Shown here: one piece after another, positions 10,411 to 17,867 of the stretch
How positions within the stretch are numbered: position 1 is the first letter of the stretch
Layout: every line of letters begins with the position of its first letter
Assembly: GCF_000024425.1 (NCBI RefSeq)
Contig: NC_013946.1
Location: forward strand, 1-64,000
DNA: 64,000 nucleotides
Direction of reading: 5' to 3'
Source of the DNA: Meiothermus ruber DSM 1279
Lineage (GTDB): Bacteria > Deinococcota > Deinococci > Deinococcales > Thermaceae
Notes under the pieces: generated by a model
What the model was told of the DNA's origin: nothing
Database searches by the model: none
What the model saw: the letters and a program-made list of their open reading frames with translations, nothing else
Program-made: the position numbers and the translations under genes

Positions 10411-11421
10411 TCAGGCCTCCCGCCGCACCAGGCTTTGCAGGATTTCCAGCACCAGCGCCCCATACGCGCCCCGTGGGGCCCCGCGCAGCACCGGCTCGAG
10501 CGCCTCCAGCCCCTCGGCCAGCAGCCGCTCGGCCACCTGCTGGGCCTGGGCCACCGCCCCCGACTGCAACAGCCGCTGGTGCAGCCACTGCACCTCCGGG
10601 GCGGGCTTTTGCTCCCTGGGAATGCGCAAAAGGGCCTCGGCCCGGCGGCGCTCCTCGGGGCTGGCCTGCTGCAAAAAGCGCAGCAAAATAAGGGTGCGCT
10701 TGCCCTCCCACAGGTCGCCGGCAATTTCCTTGCCGTACTTGGCGGGGTCGCCCATCAGGTTGAGCACGTCGTCCACAATCTGAAACCCGATGCCGAGCTT
10801 CAGCCCGGCCTCGCTGAAGATAGCGGGCGGCTCTGCCCCGGCGGCCAGTGCCCCCAGCCGCAGCGGGGCCACCGCGGTGTAGTAGGCGGCCTTCTGGCCC
10901 ACCATCTCCAGGTAGTCCGGCTCGCCTAGGTCGAAGCGCTGCCCCTCCATCCAGCTCATCTCCAGGTGCTGGCCCTGGGCGGTTTGTTCCACCATGCGCA
11001 CAAACTCGAGCAACACCGCCCGGGAAGCCCCCGCCTCCACCAGCAGGGCCCACTGCCGGGCGTGCAGCGCGTCGCCCGCGTTGAGGGCCAGCGGCACCCC
11101 GTACAGCTTGTGCAAAGCCGGTTTGCCGCGCCGTTCGTCGGAGGCGTCCTCGATGTCGTCGTGAATCAGGGCCCAGTTCTGGAAAAGCTCGAGCGCCGCC
11201 GCAACCGGCAGCACCCCCTCCAGCGAAGCCCCGTAGGCCAGCCCGGTGTACACCAGCAGCGTACCCCGCAGCATCTTGCCGCCGCGCTCGGGGTAGTCGC
11301 GCAGCATCCGGGCAAACTGGGCCAGCTCGAGGCGGGTAGCCGCCTCGGGCTTGGGCAGCGCGTCCAGCAGGTACTGCTGAATGGCCGCCCGCACCTGGGC
11401 CGGAGAAATATCGGCAACCAT
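10411..11421 (-). CDS. Trans-isoprenyl diphosphate synthase (GGPP synthase-like)
   Basis: This 336-residue enzyme condenses isopentenyl diphosphate with allylic diphosphates, probably to supply carotenoid, quinone or membrane isoprenoids. The first aspartate-rich motif is HDDIEDASDERRGKPALH. The second is FQIVDDVLNLMGD, in which the usual final Asp of DDxxD is Asn. GGKMLRGTLLVY is the substrate-binding region. I use ATG at 11421; a TTG at 11427 is in frame. dxs, the first enzyme of the precursor pathway, lies 4 kb away. Confidence 0.85.
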   Translation of the reverse strand: MVADISPAQVRAAIQQYLLDALPKPEAATRLELAQFARMLRDYPERGGKMLRGTLLVYTGLAYGASLEGVLPVAAALELFQNWALIHDDIEDASDERRGKPALHKLYGVPLALNAGDALHARQWALLVEAGASRAVLLEFVRMVEQTAQGQHLEMSWMEGQRFDLGEPDYLEMVGQKAAYYTAVAPLRLGALAAGAEPPAIFSEAGLKLGIGFQIVDDVLNLMGDPAKYGKEIAGDLWEGKRTLILLRFLQQASPEERRRAEALLRIPREQKPAPEVQWLHQRLLQSGAVAQAQQVAERLLAEGLEALEPVLRGAPRGAYGALVLEILQSLVRREA

Positions 11422-11427
11422 GCCCAA

Positions 11428-11833
11428 ATACTACCCCCACCCGCCCCCGCCCGACACCCGTTACAAAGAGCGTAAACCCCGCCCAACCCGCCAAAAATGC
11501 CTGCGCGATCGCACCCCACCTCACACAAAACCCAACCCGAAGCCAGTCCAGCACAGCACGGAAACCCTTTCACCAAATAACCCATTATGTTTTGCGCAAA
11601 ATGCTATAATACTTTCGTCGAGCAATTCGACAGCGCACTTTGAAAGCCAGGTTTTGCGATGAATAAGGCAAACCCACGCCACAAAAAATCTAAAAGTGCG
11701 GGAAAGTAAGCCCTCATCGCAAAAAACGCACTTTTTACCCCAGTTATCCACAGGGGGGCTGTGGATAACTCCAGTTTCTCATAAATACCCCCTCCAGCAC
11801 CCCTGTACAGCACGGTGTTTAACGGGGTATGCT
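11428..11833 (+). promoter_or_regulatory. Gene-free region and presumed CRISPR leader
   Basis: These 406 bases lack a credible gene. The first 150 are C-rich and form the upstream region of the prenyl synthase gene. From about 11570 the sequence becomes AT-richer. An extended -10 promoter is visible (TGCTATAAT, 11602-11610). Nested inverted repeats follow: TTTTGCGATGA at 11652 with TCATCGCAAAA at 11714, and AAAAGTGCG at 11692 with CGCACTTTT at 11727. A DnaA-box palindrome lies at 11742-11770. The side opposite the degenerate CRISPR repeat is normally the leader, which places it here. Confidence 0.6.
11742..11770. repeat. Perfect inverted pair of DnaA boxes
   Basis: AGTTATCCACAG (11742-11753) and CTGTGGATAACT (11759-11770) are perfect reverse complements around GGGGG. 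Each arm contains a consensus DnaA box (TTATCCACA at 11744, TGTGGATAA at 11760). Outside oriC I did not find another such pair in the window. It could bind DnaA as a regulatory or titration site, or act as a hairpin; no T-run follows, so it is not an intrinsic terminator. Confidence 0.85.
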
Positions 11834-12306
11834 GTTGCAAACAAAAAGCCCCGTAAGGGGATTGAAACGCATCCATCACGCCCAACTTGTTGATTTCGAT
11901 TTGCACTAGTTGCAAACAAAAAGCCCCGTAAGGGGATTGAAACGAATTGCAGGTGAAGCCTGTGTACTTTGGCGACCTTTTGGGGTTGCAAACAAAAAGC
12001 CCCGTAAGGGGATTGAAACGATGGTTAGCAGCGCCAGGCGAATATTACACTATGGCACGAGTTGCAAACAAAAAGCCCCGTAAGGGGATTGAAACGTGGC
12101 GTGAACGCGTTTGCACGTGCCCTTGGTTCCGTTGCAAACAAAAAGCCCCGTAAGGGGATTGAAACAGATAACGCAGTTTGCTCTTCATATCTCCTTCCTC
12201 CTGTTGCAAACAAAAAGCCCCGTAAGGGGATTGAAACGCCAGCCCGCCTGCTCGCCGCTTGCTGCTGCCAGGTTGCAAACAAAAAGCCCCGTAAGGGGAT
12301 TAGAGT
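11834..12306 (+). CRISPR. Orphan CRISPR array, 7 repeats and 6 spacers
   Basis: Seven 35-base repeats starting GTTGCAAAC and ending ATTGAAAC begin at 11834, 11909, 11985, 12061, 12131, 12203 and 12272. The six spacers are 40, 41, 41, 35, 37 and 34 bases. The first six repeats are identical; the seventh loses its last bases (TAGAGT instead of TGAAAC), which marks the trailer end, so the leader is on the left and transcription runs rightward. The repeat contains a CCCC-GTAA-GGGG hairpin, and its last eight bases match the 5' handle left by Cas6 in type I/III systems. No cas gene lies within the window. Confidence 0.97.
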
Positions 12307-12400
12307 CACTCCCAAATGGCTGCCTTGGTGAGCTCGGCTGCTGTTTGGGGATTTGGCTTTATTACCAACAAAGCTTCTAAAAATGGAGTAAGTTTTAAAA

Positions 12401-12694
12401 ATGGCAAAATTGGTTCGGAAATACAACCCCTACACAAATAAATTCGAGATGGTTCCAGAAGACTGGGTTTTGCGGTACAACCCTTTCCAAAACCGCCACG
12501 AGTTTGCCCCAGCGGACAACAGGTTCTCGTATCTGCCAACCAACGGCGAGTTTTCGGCCATTCCTGCGCCGCCGAAATACAACCCGCACCAGGAGACCTT
12601 TTCTCCCGGCAAGCGGGACTGAGAGCCGGTGTACAACCCGCTCGAGGGCGAGTTTGAAATACGGCCAACAAAAAAGGACGACCCCGAGTGGTGA
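12401..12694 (+). pseudogene. YNP-repeat protein gene interrupted by an in-frame TGA
   Basis: The frame encodes a hydrophilic protein built from about five degenerate repeats of the type Y-N-P-x4-F-x3-P: KYNPYTNKFEMVP, RYNPFQNRHEFAP, SYLPTNGEFSAIP, KYNPHQETFSP and, after the stop, VYNPLEGEFEIRP. Translation stops at TGA 12620-12622 after 73 residues, but the same frame continues to TGA 12692 with another full repeat. In the second repeat a Trp sits four residues before the Tyr (DWVLRYNP); the TGA occupies exactly that place (D-stop-EPVYNP), so a TGG to TGA change is likely. The function is unknown. It lies just after the CRISPR trailer. Confidence 0.65.
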
Positions 12695-12747
12695 AGTGCC
12701 GTTTGGGGCGTTTGTCCGGCAAAACCCGGCTTTGTGCGCGGTGGAGG

Positions 12748-12776
12748 TTGTGAGGGGGGTGGGGGTGCGCTACACT
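12748..12776 (+). promoter_or_regulatory. Probable promoter of pspA
   Basis: TTGTGA (12748-12753) and TACACT (12771-12776) are separated by 17 bases. A start would fall near 12783, just before the AGGAGGA ribosome site at 12784-12790, giving a very short leader. The assignment is by motif only. Confidence 0.6.
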
Positions 12777-12796
12777 GGGTTACAGGAGGAACCAAC

Positions 12797-13459
12797 ATGG
12801 GCATTCTCGACCGCCTTTCCCGCCTGATTCGGGCCAATATCAACGATTTGATAAAGCGGGCTGAAGACCCGGAAAAAATTGTCGAACAGGCCCTGGAGGA
12901 TATGCGCTCTGCGCTGCGCGAGGCCCGGATGGAGGTGGCCGAGGCCATGGCCGAGCTGAGGAAGCTCGAGCGCGAGCAGCAAAGCTACGCCGAGCAGGCG
13001 CGGGCCTGGGAGCAAAAAGCCGCCGAGGCCCTCAAGGGCGGGCGTGAAGACCTGGCCCGTGAGGCCCTCAAGCGCAAACAGCAGGCCCAGGCCCTGGCCG
13101 ATGGCTTTGCCCAGCAGGTGGCCCAGCAACAGACCCTGGTCAACCAGCTCACCACCCAGCTCAAGGCCCTGGAGGGCAAAATTCAGGAGTCCGAGGCCAA
13201 GAAAGCCCTGCTCATAGCCCGCAAGAAAGGCGTGGAGGCCGCCGAGACGGTGCGCAGGTTCGAGTCCAAGGTAGACGCCCACAGCGCGGTGGAGGCCTTC
13301 GAGGACATGGAACGCCGCATCGAGGCCATGGAGGACAAGCACGCGGCCCTTTCGGAGCTGGATAAAAGCGACGTGGAGAAGGAGCTGGAAAGCCTGGGCA
13401 GCAACAAGGCTGTCGAAGACGACCTGGCCCGCCTCAAGCGCGAGCTGGGGATGGCGTAG
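12797..13459 (+). CDS. pspA: PspA/IM30 family membrane-stress protein
   Basis: PspA/IM30 proteins coat and repair stressed inner membranes as ESCRT-III-like polymers. The 220-residue product begins MGILDRLSRLIRANINDLI, the amphipathic membrane-binding helix, followed by AEDPEKIVEQALEDM and a long Ala/Glu/Lys-rich coiled coil to the end, as in the family. The start ATG has AGGAGGA seven bases before it. No pspBC, pspF or other partner genes are adjacent; the gene has its own promoter and terminator. Confidence 0.93.
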   Translation: MGILDRLSRLIRANINDLIKRAEDPEKIVEQALEDMRSALREARMEVAEAMAELRKLEREQQSYAEQARAWEQKAAEALKGGREDLAREALKRKQQAQALADGFAQQVAQQQTLVNQLTTQLKALEGKIQESEAKKALLIARKKGVEAAETVRRFESKVDAHSAVEAFEDMERRIEAMEDKHAALSELDKSDVEKELESLGSNKAVEDDLARLKRELGMA

Positions 13460-13502
13460 GGCGCTTTACATTCACCGATTGCGGATAGTTGAAAGCAGGC
13501 AG

Positions 13503-13534
13503 AACCCCCGAGCAAATCGGGGGTTATTGCTTTT
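13503..13534 (+). terminator. Intrinsic terminator after pspA
   Basis: AACCCCCGA (13503-13511) pairs with TCGGGGGTT (13517-13525) around a five-base loop, followed by ATTGCTTTT. It lies 43 bases after the pspA stop and just before the converging gene, which it may also serve. Confidence 0.8.
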
Positions 13535-13537
13535 GGA

Positions 13538-14296
13538 CTAGCTAGAGTTGTGGGTGGTGGCTTCGGCTAAAGCTAAAGCCAAACCGGCTTTAGGTGAGAG
13601 TCCCAGCGGCGGGTAGCCCAGGGCCTGCGCGGCAGGGTCGCCCTCGAGGGCTACCAGCAGGGTGGGGTAGTGGGTGCTGTCCAGGTGGGGCTCGAGCACC
13701 GCCCGCGTGTAGGCCAGCTCCTCGTCGTCGAGCCACTGCACCGCACCAGCAAACCGCAGGGCCTGGCCCTCGTAGACCAGGATTTCTCGTAGCGTTTTCG
13801 GTATCGCCTGGTGGTACGACCAAGCTGCTTGATAGAGGTGCAGCCGGGTCTGCTGGCGGATGTACTCGGGGGAGGGCTTCTCGGAAGTCCAGCAAGGAAT
13901 TGAGACCCAGCCGTAGCGGTGGGCGAGGGCCAGCTCCCGCTCGCTCAGCCCCCATAACCCTTTTTGGGTGGTGTAGCGGTGGGTCCAGCCGCCCCTGGCA
14001 TCGTCCAGCACCGTGAGCGAAACCTTGAGCTGGGCCTGAACTGGGGGTAGCTGCTGGGCGGCTTCCTCCATTGCAGCCTGGGCCAGGGCCTCGGCCTGCA
14101 AGGCCAGCAGTTCCTGCACATAGGCCAGCGCGTGTTCTTTGGCCATGGGGTTGGCGGCAATCAGGGGCACCAGCTCCACATCGTCGCCCTGGGCGTTCAG
14201 TACCTTGGCGAGATAGGCCCGGAAGCGCGTGAGGTCTCGAGGCTTCCGATAGAGCTCCTCCAGGTGGTGCAGCAGGGGTACGTACTGCCAGGGCAT
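13538..14296 (-). CDS. Hypothetical protein, 252 residues
   Basis: I do not recognise this family. The product is soluble-looking, with no signal peptide or membrane segment. It starts MPWQYVPLLHHLEELYRKPRDLTRFRAYL-like, rich in aromatic and charged residues, and has a central stretch AYVQELLALQAEALAQAAMEEAAQQL that should be helical (given here only as a description of composition). It has good coding character, typical high GC at third positions and a clean frame. Only 25 bases separate its start from the divergent gene at 14322, so the two share a promoter region. Confidence 0.7.
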   Translation of the reverse strand: MPWQYVPLLHHLEELYRKPRDLTRFRAYLAKVLNAQGDDVELVPLIAANPMAKEHALAYVQELLALQAEALAQAAMEEAAQQLPPVQAQLKVSLTVLDDARGGWTHRYTTQKGLWGLSERELALAHRYGWVSIPCWTSEKPSPEYIRQQTRLHLYQAAWSYHQAIPKTLREILVYEGQALRFAGAVQWLDDEELAYTRAVLEPHLDSTHYPTLLVALEGDPAAQALGYPPLGLSPKAGLALALAEATTHNSS

Positions 14297-14321
14297 ACCT
14301 ATAGCGTATCCTTAAGGCACC

Positions 14322-14795
14322 ATGGCCGGTATTGCCCTGTTGGAGCTGATGCTCTTGTTGCTGGCGGTGGGGCTTTTGCTCTGGGTGTTTGGGGCCAGCC
14401 GGAACCTGCCGCCCGCGCAGGAAGAGCAGGCCCACCGGCTGGAGGCGGCCCTGGCCGAGATTGGACGGCTAGGGGGGCGGCTGCCCCATCTGCACGATGC
14501 GCTCAAGCCGGCCCAGCAGTACGGGCGAGACCTGCGTAAGCTGCTGCCGCAACTGGCCGAGCTCGAGCGCTTTTTAGCCAAGCCCAGCACCGAAGGCCCC
14601 ACCCGCGACCGCCTGCTGGTGCGCCACCACGAGCTTTTGCAGGGCTTTGAGCGGGGTGTGGAGTACCTCGAGCGCCTGGGGGCCGAGCTGTTGCTGATCT
14701 CGGGTTCCGAAGAGCCCCCGGCCCTGGCCGAGCTGCCGCAGCTCTTAATCGAATTGCGCGAGATTTTACATCCACTAAGCCCCACCCGAGGGTAA
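14322..14795 (+). CDS. Hypothetical membrane-anchored coiled-coil protein, 157 residues
   Basis: The N-terminus is one hydrophobic segment (LLELMLLLLAVGLLLWVFG), after which the protein is charged and probably helical, with heptad-like Leu/Ala spacing (LEAALAEIGRLGGRLPHLHD). This suggests a single-pass protein with a coiled-coil domain. No known domain was recognised. It is followed nine bases later by a lipoprotein gene on the same strand, so a small envelope operon is likely. Confidence 0.7.
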   Translation: MAGIALLELMLLLLAVGLLLWVFGASRNLPPAQEEQAHRLEAALAEIGRLGGRLPHLHDALKPAQQYGRDLRKLLPQLAELERFLAKPSTEGPTRDRLLVRHHELLQGFERGVEYLERLGAELLLISGSEEPPALAELPQLLIELREILHPLSPTRG

Positions 14796-14804
14796 ATTGG
14801 GGCG

Positions 14805-15485
14805 ATGCGACGAATCGCGCTGCTGCTACTGCTGCTGCTGGGGGCCTGCGCGCCCCGCGCCACCGAACCCCAGAGCAATACCGCCCTCATTCAGGGCCCG
14901 GTGGGCTTCTACCCCTCCCAGCCGGGGCTGGACTGGGTCTATCTCCCGCCTCGGGCTTCCCTGGGCGACCCGCCGGTGCGTTTATCGGTGCTGGGCCCCA
15001 CCACCTTTGAGGGCCAGCCAGCCATCCGCTACCGCCTGAGCGGACGGGGCCTCGAGCGCTCCTACTACCGCCAGGTGGATGCCGCCGGGGTGCGGCTTTT
15101 GGGCATGGAAGACTTCGACCGGCTGCAGGTGACCCGCTACACCCCCCCCATCCAGGAATACCCCCCCCAGGCCAGCCTGGTGGTGGGGGCCCGCTGGGGC
15201 GGTCAGACCCGCGAGGTTATCGAGCTGCGCGCGGGTAACAACGTCACCCGGGTGAGCGACCGGGTGCTGGACTACACCTACACGGTGCTGGGTAAGTCCA
15301 ACGTGACCGTACCGGCGGGCAGCTTCGAGGTGTTCCGCATCGCCTGGGAGGTGCGCGATCCCCGGAACCCCAACCTGCGCGAGGGCTTCGAGATCTGGTT
15401 TTACCCTGGGGTGGGCGAGATCTACAGCTCGGTGAACTTTGGCGAACAGGGCGGGCTCTCGCTGATTGACCGCAACTTCAAATAG
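14805..15485 (+). CDS. Hypothetical lipoprotein, 226 residues
   Basis: The N-terminus MRRIALLLLLLLGACAP is a lipoprotein signal with lipobox LGAC; the Cys at residue 15 should be lipidated. The rest is a beta-rich extracytoplasmic domain (repeated V/Y/R strands, for example YTYTVLGKSNVTVPAGSFEV) of unknown function. TAAATT (14793-14798) lies six bases before the ATG and could be a -10 element for a leaderless transcript; GGGG in the gap could instead act as a ribosome site. Confidence 0.78.
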   Translation: MRRIALLLLLLLGACAPRATEPQSNTALIQGPVGFYPSQPGLDWVYLPPRASLGDPPVRLSVLGPTTFEGQPAIRYRLSGRGLERSYYRQVDAAGVRLLGMEDFDRLQVTRYTPPIQEYPPQASLVVGARWGGQTREVIELRAGNNVTRVSDRVLDYTYTVLGKSNVTVPAGSFEVFRIAWEVRDPRNPNLREGFEIWFYPGVGEIYSSVNFGEQGGLSLIDRNFK

Positions 15486-15589
15486 GCCCCTTTGTTCCCT
15501 GGGGTACTGCAACCGACCCACGAACCCCTAAAGTTTAGAACAATGCGCGCGGCGGTCGGGTCATCGCCGGGTCGTTTTGGGAGGCGCCT

Positions 15590-17449
15590 GTGATATTGCA
15601 AAAGGTCAACCAGCCGCAAGACCTCAAAACCCTCACGCAAGAAGAGCTGCTGCAACTGGCCCAGGAACTGCGCAGTGAGATTATCCGGGTGTGCGCCCAG
15701 AACGGCGGCCACCTGGCTTCCTCGCTGGGGGCGGTGGAGCTGATTGTGGCCCTGCACCGGGTGTTTGACTCGCCCAGGGATCGCCTGTTGTTCGATGTGG
15801 GTCACCAGGCTTATGCCCACAAAATCCTGACCGGGCGCAAGGAGGTCTTCCACACCATCCGCCAGGAAGGGGGCATCTCGGGCTTTACCAAGGTCTCGGA
15901 GAGCGAGCACGACGCCATTACGGTGGGCCACGCCTCCACCTCGCTGGCCAACGCCCTGGGCATGGCTATTGCCCGCGATACCCTGGGCGAAAACTACCAT
16001 GTGGTGGGCATCATCGGCGACGGGGCCCTGACCGGCGGGATGGCCCTGGCCGCGCTCAACGTGATTGGCGAGCGCAAGCCCAGGCTGCTGATGATTCTGA
16101 ACGACAACGAGATGTCCATCTCCGAGAACGTGGGGGCCCTGAACCGCTACTTCAAGGAGTATCAGACCAAGAAATGGGTACAGGACACCCAGAAGTGGGG
16201 TAAGCAGGTCTTGGAGGGCATCTCACCCCGGCTCTTTAGCCTGGTAGACCGGGCCAAGGAGGCCGCCAAGCTGATGCTGCACCAGGAGAACCCCTTTTAC
16301 GCCTGGGGCATCCGCTATGTGGGGCCGGTGGACGGGCACGACCTGCCGGGCCTGATTCACATCCTCGAGCAGATCAAAGAACTCGACGGCCCCACCCTGC
16401 TGCACATCGTGACCCAGAAAGGCAAGGGCTACGGGGTGGCCGAGGAAGACCCCATCTACTGGCACGGGCCGCCCGGCTTCAACCCCCAAAAACCCGAGAA
16501 GGTGAGCAAGGGTTACTCCTGGTCGGCGGCCTTTGGCGACGCGGTGACCGAGCTGGCCCATAAGGAGCCCCGGCTTTTCGTCATCACCCCGGCCATGCGC
16601 GAGGGTTCGGGGCTGGTGAAGTACTCCCAGACCCACCCCGAGCGCTACCTGGACACCGGCATCTGCGAGGATGTGGCGGCCACGGTGGCGGCGGGCATGG
16701 CCCTGCGGGGCCTCAAGCCGGTGCTGGCTATTTACTCGACCTTCATGCAGCGGGCCTACGACCAGATCATCCACGACATCGCCATCGAGAACCTGTCGGT
16801 GGTGTTTGCGGTGGATCGAGCCGGGATTGTGGGGGGCGACGGGGCTACCCACAACGGCGTTTTCGACATCGCCTACCTGCGCACCGTGCCCAACGTGCAG
16901 ATTGCCGCCCCCAAGGATGCTCTGGAGCTTCGGGCCATGCTCAAGAAGGCCCTGGAGCTGGGCGGGCCCATCGCCATCCGCTACGCCCGCGACAACGTGG
17001 AAAAAGCCCCCGAGGGGGTCTGGCCCGAGATCGAGTGGGGCCGCTGGGAGGTGCTGAAGGAGGGCTCCAAGGCTTATATCCTGGCCTTTGGCAAGACCCT
17101 AAAGTATGCCCTCGAGGCCGCCCAGGATCACCCCGAGATTGGCGTCATCAACGCCCGCTTCCTCAAGCCGCTGGACAAGGGGATGCTGGAAGCGCTGGCC
17201 CTGGAGGGCTACAAGCTGGTGACCACCGAAGACCACCAGAAGATGGGGGGGTTTGGCAGCGCGGTGCTGGAAGCCCTTAATGAACTGGGCCTGAAACCCG
17301 ATATCCGCGTGCTGGGCCTGCCGGATGTCTTCTTTGACCATGGCTCCATTCCCCGCATGCACCGCGAGGCCGGCATTGACGCTGCGGCCATCCGGGCAGC
17401 CCTGGCCGGGATGGGCCTCGAGGTCAAGACGGCCACCCGCCGGGTGTGA
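15590..17449 (+). CDS. dxs: 1-deoxy-D-xylulose-5-phosphate synthase
   Basis: DXS condenses pyruvate and glyceraldehyde 3-phosphate, the first step of the MEP isoprenoid pathway. The 619-residue protein has the thiamine-diphosphate motif [15 protein letters not shown], the loop [18 protein letters not shown], the substrate region [14 protein letters not shown] and [15 protein letters not shown], and the C-terminal transketolase domain. GTG at 15590 has GGGAGG five bases upstream. It is probably transcribed alone; a riboswitch-controlled unit begins downstream. Confidence 0.96.
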   Translation: MILQKVNQPQDLKTLTQEELLQLAQELRSEIIRVCAQNGGHLASSLGAVELIVALHRVFDSPRDRLLFDVGHQAYAHKILTGRKEVFHTIRQEGGISGFTKVSESEHDAITVGHASTSLANALGMAIARDTLGENYHVVGIIGDGALTGGMALAALNVIGERKPRLLMILNDNEMSISENVGALNRYFKEYQTKKWVQDTQKWGKQVLEGISPRLFSLVDRAKEAAKLMLHQENPFYAWGIRYVGPVDGHDLPGLIHILEQIKELDGPTLLHIVTQKGKGYGVAEEDPIYWHGPPGFNPQKPEKVSKGYSWSAAFGDAVTELAHKEPRLFVITPAMREGSGLVKYSQTHPERYLDTGICEDVAATVAAGMALRGLKPVLAIYSTFMQRAYDQIIHDIAIENLSVVFAVDRAGIVGGDGATHNGVFDIAYLRTVPNVQIAAPKDALELRAMLKKALELGGPIAIRYARDNVEKAPEGVWPEIEWGRWEVLKEGSKAYILAFGKTLKYALEAAQDHPEIGVINARFLKPLDKGMLEALALEGYKLVTTEDHQKMGGFGSAVLEALNELGLKPDIRVLGLPDVFFDHGSIPRMHREAGIDAAAIRAALAGMGLEVKTATRRV

Positions 17450-17489
17450 ACCCCCTCATCCAGGCTTGCCCTGGCTTTGCTATCCTGAA

Positions 17490-17588
17490 CTTGGTTGGGG
17501 AGTAGCTGACCGCAAACGCGGGTGTCGGGGCCGTCAGTACAGGGCTAAAACCCTCGGTCAAGACAAGTCGAAAAACTTCAGCGAGACC
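17490..17588 (+). ncRNA. yybP-ykoY (Mn2+) riboswitch
   Basis: The sequence shows the hallmark segments of the manganese riboswitch in order: GGGGAGTAGC (17497-17506), the loop L1 region GCCGTCAGTACAGGG (from about 17530), the second arm GTCAAGACAAGTCG (from about 17557) and the closing GCGAGACC (17581-17588). A -10-like TATCCT lies at 17481-17486. The aptamer's 3' end overlaps the first arm of a terminator, so ligand binding should prevent termination, as in known ON-switches of this class. A covariance-model search was not possible. Confidence 0.85.
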
Positions 17589-17617
17589 ACCACGGCAAAA
17601 ACCCGTGGTGGTTTTTG
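17586..17617 (+). terminator. Riboswitch expression-platform terminator
   Basis: ACCACCACGG (17586-17595) pairs with CCGTGGTGGT (17603-17612), followed by a T-run to 17616. The first arm begins with the ACC of the conserved GAGACC aptamer end, so aptamer closure and terminator formation are mutually exclusive. Confidence 0.85.
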
Positions 17618-17644
17618 CATGGTGAAAGGAGCAGACAAGACGCG

Positions 17645-17830
17645 ATGAAAAAAATCTTTTTCAAACTGCTGGCTCTGCTGGTTGGGAGACTGTTAGCCAG
17701 GCGCTTTGGTTATGGCCGGCCCTACTACCCGGCCCATTACGACCCCCACTACCGGGGCGGGTTTTTCAAGCCCTACAAGTACAAGAGGAAAAAGAGCTGG
17801 CGCAAGAAGCTATTGGACTGGCTGGACTAG
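17645..17830 (+). CDS. Small cationic protein downstream of the Mn riboswitch, 61 residues
   Basis: The family is not recognised. The product begins MKKIFFKLLALLVGRLLARR, a short amphipathic or weakly membrane-seeking segment, then turns into a Tyr/His/Gly-rich part (FGYGRPYYPAHYDPHYRGG) and a Lys/Arg-rich tail ending KKLLDWLD. AAGGAG (17624-17629) precedes the ATG. It is the first gene after the riboswitch, so it is probably expressed with high Mn2+. Known targets are membrane exporters with several helices (MntP, TerC-like, P-type ATPases), which this is not. His and Asp residues could bind metal. It may be cotranscribed with the next gene, 37 bases on. Confidence 0.65.
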   Translation: MKKIFFKLLALLVGRLLARRFGYGRPYYPAHYDPHYRGGFFKPYKYKRKKSWRKKLLDWLD

Positions 17831-17867
17831 CCCATGGCTTTATGCACCGGGTGGTAGGCTGGGCTGG

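Noticed and set aside
11521-11751. A 76-codon minus-strand frame in the CRISPR leader
   Set aside because: No ribosome site, Cys/Trp-rich composition unlike its neighbours, and it runs through the inverted repeats.
11742-11770. Second replication origin or intrinsic terminator at the DnaA-box palindrome
   Set aside because: Only two boxes, no AT-rich melting region or trio run, and no T-run after the hairpin. A regulatory or titration site is the more modest reading.
11779-12380. Several short frames on both strands across the CRISPR array
   Set aside because: They are translations of the 35-base repeat units (recurrent VANKKPRKGIET or IPLRGFLFAT) and not genes.
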